Origin: Streptomyces violascens
GTDB lineage: Bacteria; Actinomycetota; Actinomycetes; Streptomycetales; Streptomycetaceae
Assembly: GCF_014649955.1 (NCBI RefSeq)
Contig: NZ_BMUA01000011.1
Span: 186,001-250,000, forward strand
Length of the DNA stretch: 64,000 bases
Direction of reading: 5' to 3'
Part shown: in pieces, positions 40,315 through 50,052 of the stretch
How positions within the stretch are numbered: position 1 is the stretch's first letter
Layout: each line of letters begins with the position of its first letter
Made by a program: the position numbers and the translations under genes
Notes under the pieces: model-generated
What the model saw: the letters and a program-made list of their open reading frames with translations, nothing else
What the model was told of the DNA's origin: nothing
The model's database searches: none

Positions 40315-41055
40315 GTGCACCGCCCGGTCCTCCTCGTCATAGCCCACGGCAGCCGCGATCCCCGGCACGCCGCGACGGTGCACGCCCTGGTGAGGCGGGT
40401 GCGCTTGCTGCGGCCGGGGGTGCGCGTGGAGACGGGCTTCCTGGACTTCAACGCGCCGTCGGTCCCCCAGGTCCTGGACCGGCTCGCACGGGAGGGCATA
40501 CGGGACGTGGTGGCCCTCCCCCTCCTGCTGACCCGCGCCTTCCACGCCAAGGCGGACATCCCGGCGGTCCTCGACCGGGCCCCGGCCCGCCTGAACGTCA
40601 GGCTCGCCGACGTCCTCGGCCCCTCCCCCCTGCTGCTCGCCACCCTTGAGCGACGGCTGTACGAAGCGGGCCTCGACCCCGCCGACAAAAGCTCGACCGG
40701 GCTCGTCCTGGCCTCGGCGGGCTCCACCGACCCGGAGGCGATCGCAGTGATCGCTGAAATTGCGCGGGAGCTGCGGCACACCGGTTGGTGCGCCGTGCGG
40801 CCTGCGTTCGCCTCCGCGGCCCTGCCCCGTACGGAAGACGCCGTACGGGAGCTGCGGGCCCTGGGCGTACGGCGGGTGGCCGTCGCCCCGTACGTCATCG
40901 CCCCCGGCTTCCTGCCGGACCGGATCGTGCGGGGCGCGGCGGGGGCGGACGTGCTGTCCGAGGTCCTGGGCGCGGCACCGGAGTTGGCCCGCCTGCTCCT
41001 CCTCCGCTACGACGAGTCCCGAACCCGGGACGGGCTCCCGGCCCTGACGGCCTGA
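40315..41055 (+). CDS. Sirohydrochlorin chelatase (CbiX/SirB family)
   Basis: A 246-residue chelatase inserting Fe2+ (or Co2+) into sirohydrochlorin. The N-terminal metal-site His lies in LLVIAHGSRDPRHAAT, and a second His in LTRAFHAKADIPAVL. The two-lobed arrangement repeats with VAVAPYVIAPGFLPDRIVRG. Located at the end of the sulfur operon, it most likely makes siroheme for the sulfite reductase at the operon head. The GTG start lacks a strong SD but is seven bases after the permease stop. A bidirectional hairpin follows. Confidence 0.9.
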   Translation: MHRPVLLVIAHGSRDPRHAATVHALVRRVRLLRPGVRVETGFLDFNAPSVPQVLDRLAREGIRDVVALPLLLTRAFHAKADIPAVLDRAPARLNVRLADVLGPSPLLLATLERRLYEAGLDPADKSSTGLVLASAGSTDPEAIAVIAEIARELRHTGWCAVRPAFASAALPRTEDAVRELRALGVRRVAVAPYVIAPGFLPDRIVRGAAGADVLSEVLGAAPELARLLLLRYDESRTRDGLPALTA

Positions 41056-41105
41056 CCCCTGGATTGTCCTGGCCGCCCCTCCCCGATACCGTCCGGGGTG
41101 CGGGT

Positions 41106-41135
41106 GGGCCGAGCTGGACTCGTGCGGCTCGGCCC
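41106..41135. terminator. Bidirectional terminator inside a dispersed repeat
   Basis: A perfect 9-bp stem, GGGCCGAGC (41106-41114) with GCTCGGCCC (41127-41135), and a 12-base loop lies between the convergent ends of the sulfur operon and the beta-helix gene. The following CCCCAGACCCCGGGGATGCC matches the dispersed GC-rich family seen elsewhere in the window. Confidence 0.7.
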
Positions 41136-41154
41136 CAGACCCCGGGGATGCCCC

Positions 41155-43809
41155 CTACCCGTCGGCCGAAGTCGTCGCCCGGACCGTGACCGCAGGCCCC
41201 ACCCCCGCCCCCGTCACCGCAGCCACCGTGAACGCATACGCCGCCCCCGGGGCAAGCCCGCCCACCACCCGGAACATCCCCTTCCCCGACGCCTGCGTGA
41301 CCAGCGCGTCCCGCCCGGCGACGTCAACGACCCGCCCGTCCGACACGGTGACCCGATAGCCGATGACCTTGGCGTCGCCCGTCGCCGCAGGCGGCGTCCA
41401 CGCGAGGGTGACCGCCCGTTCGGCGGCCCGCACCTTCACCCCCGTCGGCGCCCCCGGCACCACCACGGCCCCGGTCGGCCCGAGCGGTGCCGAGGCCGGC
41501 GAGGCCGCGCTCTCACCGCGCGCGTTGTGCGCGGTGACGGTCACCCTGAACGGCCCTTCGGGCGCCTCCAGTTGACCGACCCGCACATACGCCTTCCGCT
41601 GGAACTCGGCCGCCGCGGTGTCCACTCTCGCCGCCTCACTCCCGTCCGGCCGCAGGGCCCGCACCGTGTATCCGGTCACCGCCGAACCGCCGTCCACGTA
41701 GGCCGGGTTGAAGGTCACGTACAACGCGTCCGCACCCGCCGTGCTCGTGCCCACGCGCGCGGGCGCCTCGGGCACGGACACCGCCTGGGTCGTACGGTCG
41801 AGAACGGAGTGGTACGCGGGCTCGATCCCGGCGTCGGCGAGAACGTCCGGCGGCACGTCGGCGAGGCCGGCCATGATGTGGTTGCCTGTGGTCACCAGGC
41901 CCTTGCTGCTGCCGTCGGCGGCGCCTTCCTCCCACCAGTTGCCCTCGATCAGCGTCGGATCGTTGTTGCCGAGCTTGTCGCGGTAGTCGGTGTGGCGGCT
42001 GGCGACATTGGCGTACGCGGCGCCGTACAGGACATTGCCCTGGACGGTCTCGTACGTGCAGCCGTTGTCGGTGTAGACGCTCTTGCCCAGGCCCCACTGG
42101 TCGTGGATGACGTTGCCGGTGACCTTCTCGCCGTCGGCCATGGACGTGCCGGTCAGACCCTGGGTGTAGACGCCTCCGCCGTCGTCGAGGAGCTGCATGT
42201 AGTCGAAGACCAGGTTGTCGCGCACCGCGTTGTCCTGGCTCGGGTTGGGGGTCGCAGGCGAGCCGATCTTGTCGGGCCAGCCGCCCCAGCCCATCGAGAT
42301 CGCGCTGTAGCCGAGGTGGTCGAGCTGGTTGTGCGCGATGGTGTCGTGCTGGGTGTAGCCGTTGAGAATGCCTACCCCGCCGTGGAACTCCCTTGGCAGC
42401 GCGTATAGGTGATTGTTCGTCACCTCGACACCGGAGACGGTCGCTTCCCCGTCCACCCCGCCGATCTCCAGCCCATTGCCGGACACATCGGTGAACACGC
42501 TGGATTTCACCGACGAATCGGATGTTCCCGCGCCGAGTTCCAGACCGGCCGCGCCGAGATGCGCGAAGGTGCTGTCGCTGATGTCGATGCCGCTCGCGTA
42601 CGAGAAGGACACGTTGCCCGGCATCTTCGTCCACGAGGCGAAGGGGCAGGTGCCGCCCGGGGTGAAGCCGCACAGGCCCTGGGTCGCCCAGCCCTTGGCG
42701 CCGGTGATGGTGTAGCCGGCCTGGATCTCGGAGAAGCCCTCGGGACCGGACGGCGTCAGCCAGGTCGCGTAGCTGAACTGGAGGCCCTGGAACGCGACAT
42801 CGTGCAGCGGGTCCTTCGCGGTGCCGTGGCCGTCGAGGAGTTTCTCGGCGGAGGCCGCCTCGATGTCGGCGCTCCTCGGGTCCTCGCCCTGGCGGGGCAG
42901 GTAGTACACGGTGTGCGCGGAGCGGTCGAGGTACCACTCGCCGGGCTGGTCGAGGAGTTCGTAGGCGTTCTCGACGTAGGACGCCCTGCCGTTGTTGGTG
43001 AGCTTGCCGGGGCCGACCATGCTCACCGTGCGCCCGGGCCGGTCGGGGAACTCGACGCGCTTGTTGGAGTTGTCCCAGCACGGCTGGGTCATGGTGATCG
43101 CAGTGCCCTCGGCGGATGCGATCCTGCAGCGGGGTTCGGTCCACTGGCCGAGCCCGTTGCGCTCGACGTTCCAGAGGGCCTCGCCGCTGGTGTACACGAA
43201 CTCGGCGTCGGAGGGATGGCGCCAGCGCGCGATGGCGTCGGAGGTCGCGGTGTACCCGGTGGGCGTGACCGTGAGTGCGACCGGCACCTCGCCCCTCGCG
43301 CGCTGACCGCGCACCCCGTCCACGTACAACTGCCGTGTGTCGGTGAGGCCTTGGGGCGCCGGCGCCGACCAGAGCCCGGGGCGTCCGGAGACCGGCTGCC
43401 AGCCCTCGACCTTGCGGCCGCCGCTGATGACGGTGGCCCCGGCGCCCGCGCCCTGCCAGATGATGCGGTGACCGTTCCGGCCGGAGTCGCGGGCGTCGAG
43501 TTCGAGGGGCTTGTCCGTGCGGTACGTACCGGCCGCGAGGTGGACCGTGAGGTCGGCCCTCTGGTGCGCCGCCCCGCCACGCGCCAGATCGCGGGCGCGC
43601 GACAGGCTGCGCACGGGGTACCGGGCGGTGCCGTCGGCAAGATCGCTCCCGGTCGGGGACACGTACACATCGGCAAAGGACGCGTGCGGCGAGCGCGCCG
43701 TGGCCGACGGCACGAGGCCCAAGACCCCCAGGGCCAGGGCGGCGGCGAGTGCGAGGATCTGGGCGGCTCTTCGGGGCGCCGTCCGCGGCGCGCTCCGGGA
43801 TGCGGGCAT
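41155..43809 (-). CDS. Secreted right-handed beta-helix protein (GH141-like) with C-terminal fibronectin-type domains
   Basis: An 884-residue secreted protein. The signal peptide spans about 1-40 (hydrophobic ILALAAALALGVLGLV, then PSATA). VYVSPTGSDLADGTARYPVR and GTYRTDKPLELDARDSGRNG open a parallel beta-helix typical of glycosidases such as family 141 and related pectin- or xylan-acting proteins. Repeated beta-helix turns run to about 670 (NNHLYALPREFHGGVGILNG, VTGNVIHDQWGLGKSVYTDN). Two fibronectin type III-like domains end the protein (PAPARVG-like and PGAPTGVKVRAAERAVTLAW). The start has GGAGG upstream. It is probably a polysaccharide-degrading exoenzyme; the substrate is unknown. Confidence 0.85.
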   Translation of the reverse strand: MPASRSAPRTAPRRAAQILALAAALALGVLGLVPSATARSPHASFADVYVSPTGSDLADGTARYPVRSLSRARDLARGGAAHQRADLTVHLAAGTYRTDKPLELDARDSGRNGHRIIWQGAGAGATVISGGRKVEGWQPVSGRPGLWSAPAPQGLTDTRQLYVDGVRGQRARGEVPVALTVTPTGYTATSDAIARWRHPSDAEFVYTSGEALWNVERNGLGQWTEPRCRIASAEGTAITMTQPCWDNSNKRVEFPDRPGRTVSMVGPGKLTNNGRASYVENAYELLDQPGEWYLDRSAHTVYYLPRQGEDPRSADIEAASAEKLLDGHGTAKDPLHDVAFQGLQFSYATWLTPSGPEGFSEIQAGYTITGAKGWATQGLCGFTPGGTCPFASWTKMPGNVSFSYASGIDISDSTFAHLGAAGLELGAGTSDSSVKSSVFTDVSGNGLEIGGVDGEATVSGVEVTNNHLYALPREFHGGVGILNGYTQHDTIAHNQLDHLGYSAISMGWGGWPDKIGSPATPNPSQDNAVRDNLVFDYMQLLDDGGGVYTQGLTGTSMADGEKVTGNVIHDQWGLGKSVYTDNGCTYETVQGNVLYGAAYANVASRHTDYRDKLGNNDPTLIEGNWWEEGAADGSSKGLVTTGNHIMAGLADVPPDVLADAGIEPAYHSVLDRTTQAVSVPEAPARVGTSTAGADALYVTFNPAYVDGGSAVTGYTVRALRPDGSEAARVDTAAAEFQRKAYVRVGQLEAPEGPFRVTVTAHNARGESAASPASAPLGPTGAVVVPGAPTGVKVRAAERAVTLAWTPPAATGDAKVIGYRVTVSDGRVVDVAGRDALVTQASGKGMFRVVGGLAPGAAYAFTVAAVTGAGVGPAVTVRATTSADG

Positions 43810-43963
43810 GTTCCCTCCCAGGGGGAGCTCATGGGACCGGCCCCCTGAGCCACTGGAAAGGTAGGAGCATTGACGCACCACGGTCAACACATCGGCCCTG
43901 ATCCTTCCAGGATTTGCCTCAACTCCCCTTAGTCATCGGACCACTTGAGCACGGTCTCGGGAG

Positions 43964-44542
43964 TCAGGCCGTCCAGTGCGGGTCGCGGCCGGAAGCGGCC
44001 AGGGCGCGCTCGAAGATGGTGGCCGTGGGCGGCACGCCGACCGGGTTCGCGAAGCCCTGGTACTGGCGGTAGAGCTCGGCGTTGTCCTCGACGACCTTCA
44101 GGACGAACGCGGCGGACTCCTCCGAGATCCGCACCTCCTGCCCGGTGGCGCGCGCGACGTCCCAGCCGTGCACCACCATCTCCTTGACGACCATCGAAGC
44201 GATGTGCGCGGCACCCAACGCGGTTCCGCCCAGATCGAACTCGCCCTCCCACACGGCCGGGTCGGCCCACGCGGCCACGGCCCGGTCGAGCTGGGCGGCG
44301 TACTGCTCGGCCCAGCCGGCGTCGGCGGTGAAGTCGCGCGCGGCGAGCTCGTCCGGGAGCGGCTTGCGCAGGGCCCGGTGCTCCAGGCCGTACGAGGTGT
44401 ACAGGACCCAGTGGTTGACCAGCGCCCGCACGTCCCACTCCCCGCAGGGAGTGGGCCCGGCGAGCTGCCCCGGGATGACGCCGCGGGCGATGCGGGCGGC
44501 CTCAGCCGCGCATTCGGTCATGGCACGGTGTTCGTTCTTCAT
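43964..44542 (-). CDS. TIGR03086-family (DinB-like, mycothiol/maleylpyruvate isomerase fold) protein
   Basis: A 192-residue four-helix-bundle protein. TPCGEWDVRALVNHWVLYTS carries the conserved motif of the TIGR03086 metal-binding group, and the later helix GAAHIASMVVKEMVVHGWDV has the His residues that would complete the metal site (His, Glu/His, His). Members are related to mycothiol-dependent isomerases and DinB proteins, but most have no known reaction. The start MKNEHRAMTE was chosen over an ATG/GTG seven codons upstream. It shares direction with the neighbouring DsbA-like gene, which ends 67 bases before this start, so they may be co-transcribed. Confidence 0.85.
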   Translation of the reverse strand: MKNEHRAMTECAAEAARIARGVIPGQLAGPTPCGEWDVRALVNHWVLYTSYGLEHRALRKPLPDELAARDFTADAGWAEQYAAQLDRAVAAWADPAVWEGEFDLGGTALGAAHIASMVVKEMVVHGWDVARATGQEVRISEESAAFVLKVVEDNAELYRQYQGFANPVGVPPTATIFERALAASGRDPHWTA

Positions 44543-44609
44543 GCACCCAGCCTGCCCTCGCACCCCTCCCCCGGTATTGAAAAAACGCGACAGCGCTCGT
44601 GAGGTGGTC

Positions 44610-45242
44610 TCAGTCGAAGCGGAGGGATCCCGTCCGGGTCCGCTTGAGCTCGAAGAAGTCGGGGTACGCGGCGATCGTGCGCACGCTGTCGAAGAGCCGG
44701 GCCGCCTCCTCCTCGCGCGGAATCGAGCTGAGCACCGGGCCGAAGTAGACCTTGCCGTCGACGTGCATGGTCGGGGTGCCGACGTAGCCGTCCTCGGCCG
44801 GGTCCTTGCCCGCGTCGTGGCATCGGCGCACGGCCTCGTCGTAGGCCGGGTCGTGGGCCGCTTCGGCGAGGGCCGCGGGCAGCCCGAGCTCCGCGAGAGA
44901 CTGGGCGATCACCTCGTCGAAGTCCTGGTTCTTGTCCTGGTGGATGCGGGTGCCGAACGCGGTGTACAGATCGCGCAGCACGCCGTCGCCGTGCGCCTGG
45001 GCCGCCGCGACCGCGACCCGGACGGGGCCGATCGACCGGTCGACCAAGTCCCGGTACCAGTCGGGCAGTTCATTGCCGATGTTGTGGAGGTAGAGGCTCA
45101 TCGGCCGGAATCTCAGCTCGATGTCACGGTGCCGTTCCACCTCCAGCATCCAGCGGGAGGTGATCCAGGCGAAGGGGCAGGCGGGGTCGAAGTAGAAGTC
45201 GACGGTGGTGCGCTGCGCGAGGTCTGTCGTGGTGTCCGTCAT
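44610..45242 (-). CDS. DsbA-fold protein, mycothiol-dependent nitroreductase Rv2466c family
   Basis: A 210-residue thioredoxin-fold protein with a helical insertion. The active-site region is FYFDPACPFAWITSRWMLEV: Cys22 is present, but the second position of CxxC is Ala25, so it has a single redox Cys, unlike Rv2466c (CPWC). The cis-Pro loop GYVGTPTMHVDGKVYFGPVL is intact. Rv2466c reduces nitro compounds with mycothiol; this one may use a one-Cys mechanism. The start MTDTTTDLAQ was chosen because upstream residues are not conserved-looking. Divergent from the aldo/keto reductase gene. Confidence 0.85.
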   Translation of the reverse strand: MTDTTTDLAQRTTVDFYFDPACPFAWITSRWMLEVERHRDIELRFRPMSLYLHNIGNELPDWYRDLVDRSIGPVRVAVAAAQAHGDGVLRDLYTAFGTRIHQDKNQDFDEVIAQSLAELGLPAALAEAAHDPAYDEAVRRCHDAGKDPAEDGYVGTPTMHVDGKVYFGPVLSSIPREEEAARLFDSVRTIAAYPDFFELKRTRTGSLRFD

Positions 45243-45400
45243 GGGTCGAGCGTAACGCCGCAGTGGCCCCCGCCCCTGGTCCAATGCCACCTGCGATCAC
45301 TGGGCCATTTCGGCGTCGTGCGGCTCGGCCCGTTCCTTCGTGGTTGCGCCCCTCGGCCCGTCTGCCGAAGCGTGGAGCGTGGTCGGATACGGTCGCTTGC

Positions 45401-46252
45401 ATGATCTCTGAGACCTTCACGCTCGGCGGCGACCGGCCCCTGCGGCGGCTCGGCTTCGGTACCGCGCAGCTCACCGGGTCCGGGTACTGGGGCCCGCGCG
45501 GTGAACGGGCGGACGCGCTCGCCGTGCTGCGCCGCGCGGTCGAGCGGGGTGTCACGCTGATCGACACCGCCGACAACTACGGCCCGGACCTCGCCGAGGA
45601 ACTCGTCGCGGAGGCCCTCCACCCCTACCCGGCCGATGTGGTGATCGCGACGAAGGGCGGTGTCGTACGGACCAGTGACAGCGCCTGGCACATCGCGGGG
45701 CGGCCCGAGCAGCTGCGGGCGATGTGCGAGGCGAGCCTGCGCCGCCTGCGCACGGAGACCATCGACCTGTACCAGCTGCACCGGCTCGACCCCGAGGTGC
45801 CCATGGCCGAACAGCTGGGCGCGCTCGACGAGTTGAGGCGGGCTGGCAAGATCCGCCACATCGGTCTGGACAGCGTCTCGGCCGAGCAGGTGGAGGCGGC
45901 ACTCCGGTTGACCGACGTCGCCTCGGTGCAGAACCGCTTCAACCTGCTGGACCGGGAGTCGGAGGCGGTACTCGGCCTGTGCGAGGCCCACGGCCTGGCG
46001 TTTCTGCCCTGGTTCCCGCTGGCCAACGGCGCCCTGACCGGCCGGGCCGCGGCCGACCTCGACGAGATCGCCCGGCAGCACGGCGCCACCAGGGGCCAGG
46101 TCGCCCTGGCCTGGCTGCTGCACCGCTCGCCCGTCCTGTGCCCGACGCCGGGTACCGGCTCGCTGTCGCATCTGGACGAGAACCTGGAGGCCTCCCAAGT
46201 CGGCCTGTCCGAGGACGAGTTGTGCACCCTGAACGCGCTCCAGGCGTCCTGA
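45401..46252 (+). CDS. Aldo/keto reductase
   Basis: A 283-residue NAD(P)H-dependent oxidoreductase with a TIM-barrel fold. The catalytic tetrad is visible: Asp and Tyr in TLIDTADNYGPD, Lys in VIATKGGVV and His in YQLHRLDPE. The cofactor end PGTGSLSHLDENLEA is conserved. It probably reduces a carbonyl of a small metabolite or xenobiotic. The ATG at 45401 was chosen because MISETFTLGG is the normal N-terminus; upstream sequence is Arg/Pro-rich non-coding. It is divergent from the DsbA-like gene and convergent with the DUF1697 gene. Confidence 0.9.
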   Translation: MISETFTLGGDRPLRRLGFGTAQLTGSGYWGPRGERADALAVLRRAVERGVTLIDTADNYGPDLAEELVAEALHPYPADVVIATKGGVVRTSDSAWHIAGRPEQLRAMCEASLRRLRTETIDLYQLHRLDPEVPMAEQLGALDELRRAGKIRHIGLDSVSAEQVEAALRLTDVASVQNRFNLLDRESEAVLGLCEAHGLAFLPWFPLANGALTGRAAADLDEIARQHGATRGQVALAWLLHRSPVLCPTPGTGSLSHLDENLEASQVGLSEDELCTLNALQAS

Positions 46253-46348
46253 GACGGCCCCGGCGGAGGTGACGCCGCGAGCGTGGTCGCCTGGTCCAAC
46301 ATCCGCGGCTCCTCCTCAAGGGCCGTCTCTGCGGGCGATCGTTCCACC

Positions 46349-46909
46349 TCAGGCACCGGCCGCCTCGGTCATCCGCACCAGCGCCTTGACGGTGTTCCAG
46401 TTGCGGGAGGTCGCGTCGACGCCCTTGAGCAGGCCGGGCCGGGACAGGGCGGCGCCGAGCTGCGACTTGCCCAGGCCCTCGGGCGCGTACAGATAGAGCA
46501 CCTGGTCGCCGAGCCGGAACTCCTCGGGCAGGAAGGAAGCCTGGTCGATGGAGGCGAAGCGGTCGGCGGTGACGGGCGGGCCCGCGAAGAAGGTGGCGTG
46601 CAGCTGCTTTCCCTCCAGCTCGTCGGCCGGGAAGGGGCAGGCTTCGAGGACGGACCGCAGATAGGAGCCGCTGCGCACCATGCAGGCGACACGGAAGCCG
46701 AAGTGCTCCTCGATGGCGGCCTCCAGGTCGGCGGCGAGCGCGTCCTGGTCGTGGGCGGTGCTGCTGAAGACGGCGTTTCCACTGTTGAGGTACGTCTTCA
46801 CATCGCCGTGGCCGAGCTCACCGAGGATCTTCCGGAGGTCGGCCATGGGAACTTTTTTGGCCCCGCCCACATTGATGCCGCGCAGCAGAGCGGCGTACGT
46901 CGTCGTCAT
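46349..46909 (-). CDS. DUF1697-family protein
   Basis: A 186-residue cytoplasmic protein. It begins TTTYAALLRGINVGGAKKVP, then MADLRKILGELGHGDVKTYL and NSGNAVFSS, the hallmark of DUF1697. The C-terminal RNWNTVKALVRMTE is also conserved. Family function is unknown. Two of these motifs (LRGINVGG and TYLNSGN) are near universal in the family, so identity is secure. The ATG has GGGTGACCCC-type sequence upstream. It is followed 96 bases away by the convergent aldo/keto reductase end. Confidence 0.85.
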   Translation of the reverse strand: MTTTYAALLRGINVGGAKKVPMADLRKILGELGHGDVKTYLNSGNAVFSSTAHDQDALAADLEAAIEEHFGFRVACMVRSGSYLRSVLEACPFPADELEGKQLHATFFAGPPVTADRFASIDQASFLPEEFRLGDQVLYLYAPEGLGKSQLGAALSRPGLLKGVDATSRNWNTVKALVRMTEAAGA

Positions 46910-46942
46910 GGGGTCACCCTAGGCGGCGGGACGTTCCCCGAA

Positions 46943-46982
46943 GCGGCCCCCGCGCCCCGTGGGGGACGGGCACGGGGGCCGC
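46943..46982 (-). terminator. Hairpin terminator after the proteinase-K-like protease gene
   Basis: A perfect 10-bp stem, GCGGCCCCCG (46943-46952) with CGGGGGCCGC (46973-46982), and a 20-base loop sits 24 bases beyond the protease stop and before the DUF1697 gene, which reads in the same direction. Confidence 0.75.
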
Positions 46983-47005
46983 CGTTCGGTGCTGGCGAAG
47001 GGTGT

Positions 47006-48214
<1,209 letters not shown>

Positions 48215-48262
48215 GAAGAGGGGGTCTCCTCGTCACTATTTGTGGGGGGTTTGCCTACCGGA

Positions 48263-48367
48263 CGGAAACTTTCCGGGGCTGATTCGAAACCCTTGCCGAT
48301 TGACACGCGCAGATCAAGGACTTCATCCAGCTGTGACTTAGCCAACAAGGTTTCGTAATCAGAAACC
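48263..48367 (-). promoter_or_regulatory. Protease upstream region with repeated GAAAC/GTTTC dyads
   Basis: Upstream of the protease start lie the 13-base palindrome CGGAAACTTTCCG (48263-48275), a single GAAAC (48286-48290) and the inverted repeat GGTTTC-N7-GAAACC (48349-48354 and 48362-48367). Four similar half-sites in about 100 bases of unusually AT-rich DNA suggest a regulator-binding region. No exact -10/-35 pair was assigned. Confidence 0.4.
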
Positions 48368-48671
48368 GGCCAGGAGCGGGCAACTCGGGCTTTGTGAAGG
48401 GGAGATGGACACTCTGTGTGAACCTGCCGACGTTTCGCCGGTCCCAACTCCCTTTACGTGTAAGGGGCTTCGGTACGCCTGGTCGGTGATGCCTCCACAC
48501 CGCAGGGATGAGACCGGGCCGGACGGGCTCACCTGGGAGCACGACGAGACGGCCGGGATCGCACCCCTAACATCGAAGGGTGGCTGGACGGCGCCGGGCC
48601 GTCGGCCACTGCCCGGGCGGCTGCCCGGCCTCACGCACGACGAGGCCGTCGCACTGCCCTCGGCCGAGACC

Positions 48672-48702
48672 GCCCCGGCCCGTTCGGGGGACGGGCCGGG
48701 GC
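48672..48702 (-). terminator. Hairpin terminator after the carbohydrate ABC operon
   Basis: A perfect 12-bp stem, GCCCCGGCCCGT (48672-48683) with ACGGGCCGGGGC (48691-48702), has a 7-base loop and lies 40 bases beyond the binding-protein stop. Together with the protease promoter region it accounts for most of the 527-base gene-free stretch 48215-48741. The remaining part (about 48400-48670) shows no convincing gene. Confidence 0.8.
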
Positions 48703-48741
48703 ACCTCGCGGCACTCCCCTTTGAGGGCTCCCTTTCGGAGC

Positions 48742-50052
48742 TCACCGCTGATAGCGCGCCAGGACCCGATTCCCGTCCTGGACCAGCCGTTTCTTCAGCT
48801 CGGCCGCGCCGATCGCCCCGCTGTAGTACTCCTGCAGGGCCGGCGTGGCCACCTTGTCCTTCCATTCCGGGTAGCCGCGCACGGACTGCGCGGGGGCCGG
48901 GCGCAGATACGGGGCGAGGGCCGCGCCGGTCGCCCAGCCGTCCTGGGCGGTGTGCAGGGCCGGGTCCTTGAGCGCCTCGATTCCGGTCGGCAGCATCCAG
49001 TCGCCCTTGGCGAGGCGCACCATGTGCGGCGGGCCCAGCAGGAAGTCGACGAACTGGGCGGCCTCCTTCTTGTGCGGGCTGTCCTGGGCCACCGACAGGG
49101 TCTGCGGGCTGACGCCCTGGTCCAGACCCGCTCTGCCCGCCGGGGCCGGAAGGACCGTCCACTCGAAGCCGGGCGGCGCCTGCTGCACGATCTGCTGGCG
49201 GTAGGCGAACCCGAGCGGCACCATCGCGTACTTGCCGCCGAAGAAGCCGGGCAGGGTGTCCGAGCCGCCCATGCCGAGGGTGGTGCGCGCCGCGCTCTTG
49301 CCGGTGTTGACCTGGTCGTGGATGGTGTCGGGGACGACGGCGTCGCCCGCCGTGAACTCCACCCTCGCCTTGCCGTCGGCGCCTCGCACGAAAAGCCGGC
49401 CCCCTGCGGACAGACTCAGGTTGAGGGTGACCGAGACGGGCTCCTTGAGCGGCCAGGCCACGCCGTACTTTCCGTTGCCGCTCAGCTTCTTCGCGACCTG
49501 GCCGAACTCGGCCCAGCTCCAGGGCTGTTCCGGCGTGGGGATCCGGACCCCCGAGGACTTGAGGATCTTCGTGTTGGCGATGAGGACCCTCGGCTCCTGG
49601 AGGAACGGCACTCCGTACACCCCCTTGTCGAAGGTGGCCGTCTCCCAGCTCTGGGCCGGGATGTCACTCTTGAGCCGCTGCGGGAGCAGACCGCCCAGGT
49701 CCGCGAGGTAGCCGCCGTACGCGAAGTCGGCCAGATCGTCGGAGGCGTCGTGGATGACATCGGGCGCCTCGCCACCCTCGAAGGCGGTGAGGAGCTGATC
49801 GTGGACGGTGTCCCAACTGCCCTGTACGTACTGGACCTGGATGCCGGGGTGCGTCGCGTTCCACTCCTTGACCAGAGCCTTCGTCGCGTCGACCGACTCC
49901 TTCTGCCAGGCCAGGGACTGGAAGCGGATCCTGATGACTCCCCCGCCTCCGGATCCGCCGTCCGAGCACCCGGCGAGCAGCGGCACGAGGAGCGCCAGCA
50001 CGGCAGCCAGCATCAACAGCCGTACCGGTCCGGCCTGTTCACGAGCCCGCAT
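48742..50052 (-). CDS. Carbohydrate ABC transporter substrate-binding lipoprotein
   Basis: A 436-residue sugar-binding protein. The N-terminal signal ends in lipobox LLAGC (VPLLAGCSDGG), followed by a Gly-rich linker. The body has the extracellular solute-binding family 1 pattern: ALVKEWNATHPGIQVQYVQG, FEGGEAPDVIHDASDDLADF, GVYGVPFLQEPRVLIANTKI and GWMLPTG-like WMLPTGIEALKD. The start ATG overlaps the stop of the upstream permease gene (TGATG). It is the last gene of a three-gene minus-strand operon, permease, permease, binding protein. No ATPase is encoded; Streptomyces usually share one (MsiK) among such importers. The sugar is unknown. Confidence 0.9.
   Translation of the reverse strand: MRAREQAGPVRLLMLAAVLALLVPLLAGCSDGGSGGGGVIRIRFQSLAWQKESVDATKALVKEWNATHPGIQVQYVQGSWDTVHDQLLTAFEGGEAPDVIHDASDDLADFAYGGYLADLGGLLPQRLKSDIPAQSWETATFDKGVYGVPFLQEPRVLIANTKILKSSGVRIPTPEQPWSWAEFGQVAKKLSGNGKYGVAWPLKEPVSVTLNLSLSAGGRLFVRGADGKARVEFTAGDAVVPDTIHDQVNTGKSAARTTLGMGGSDTLPGFFGGKYAMVPLGFAYRQQIVQQAPPGFEWTVLPAPAGRAGLDQGVSPQTLSVAQDSPHKKEAAQFVDFLLGPPHMVRLAKGDWMLPTGIEALKDPALHTAQDGWATGAALAPYLRPAPAQSVRGYPEWKDKVATPALQEYYSGAIGAAELKKRLVQDGNRVLARYQR

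Noticed and set aside
48405..48971. Plus-strand frame upstream of and overlapping the sugar-binding-protein gene
   Set aside because: Part of its GC-rich third-position signal comes from the terminator hairpin at 48672-48702, and its end is antisense to the binding-protein gene. No SD or family was seen.
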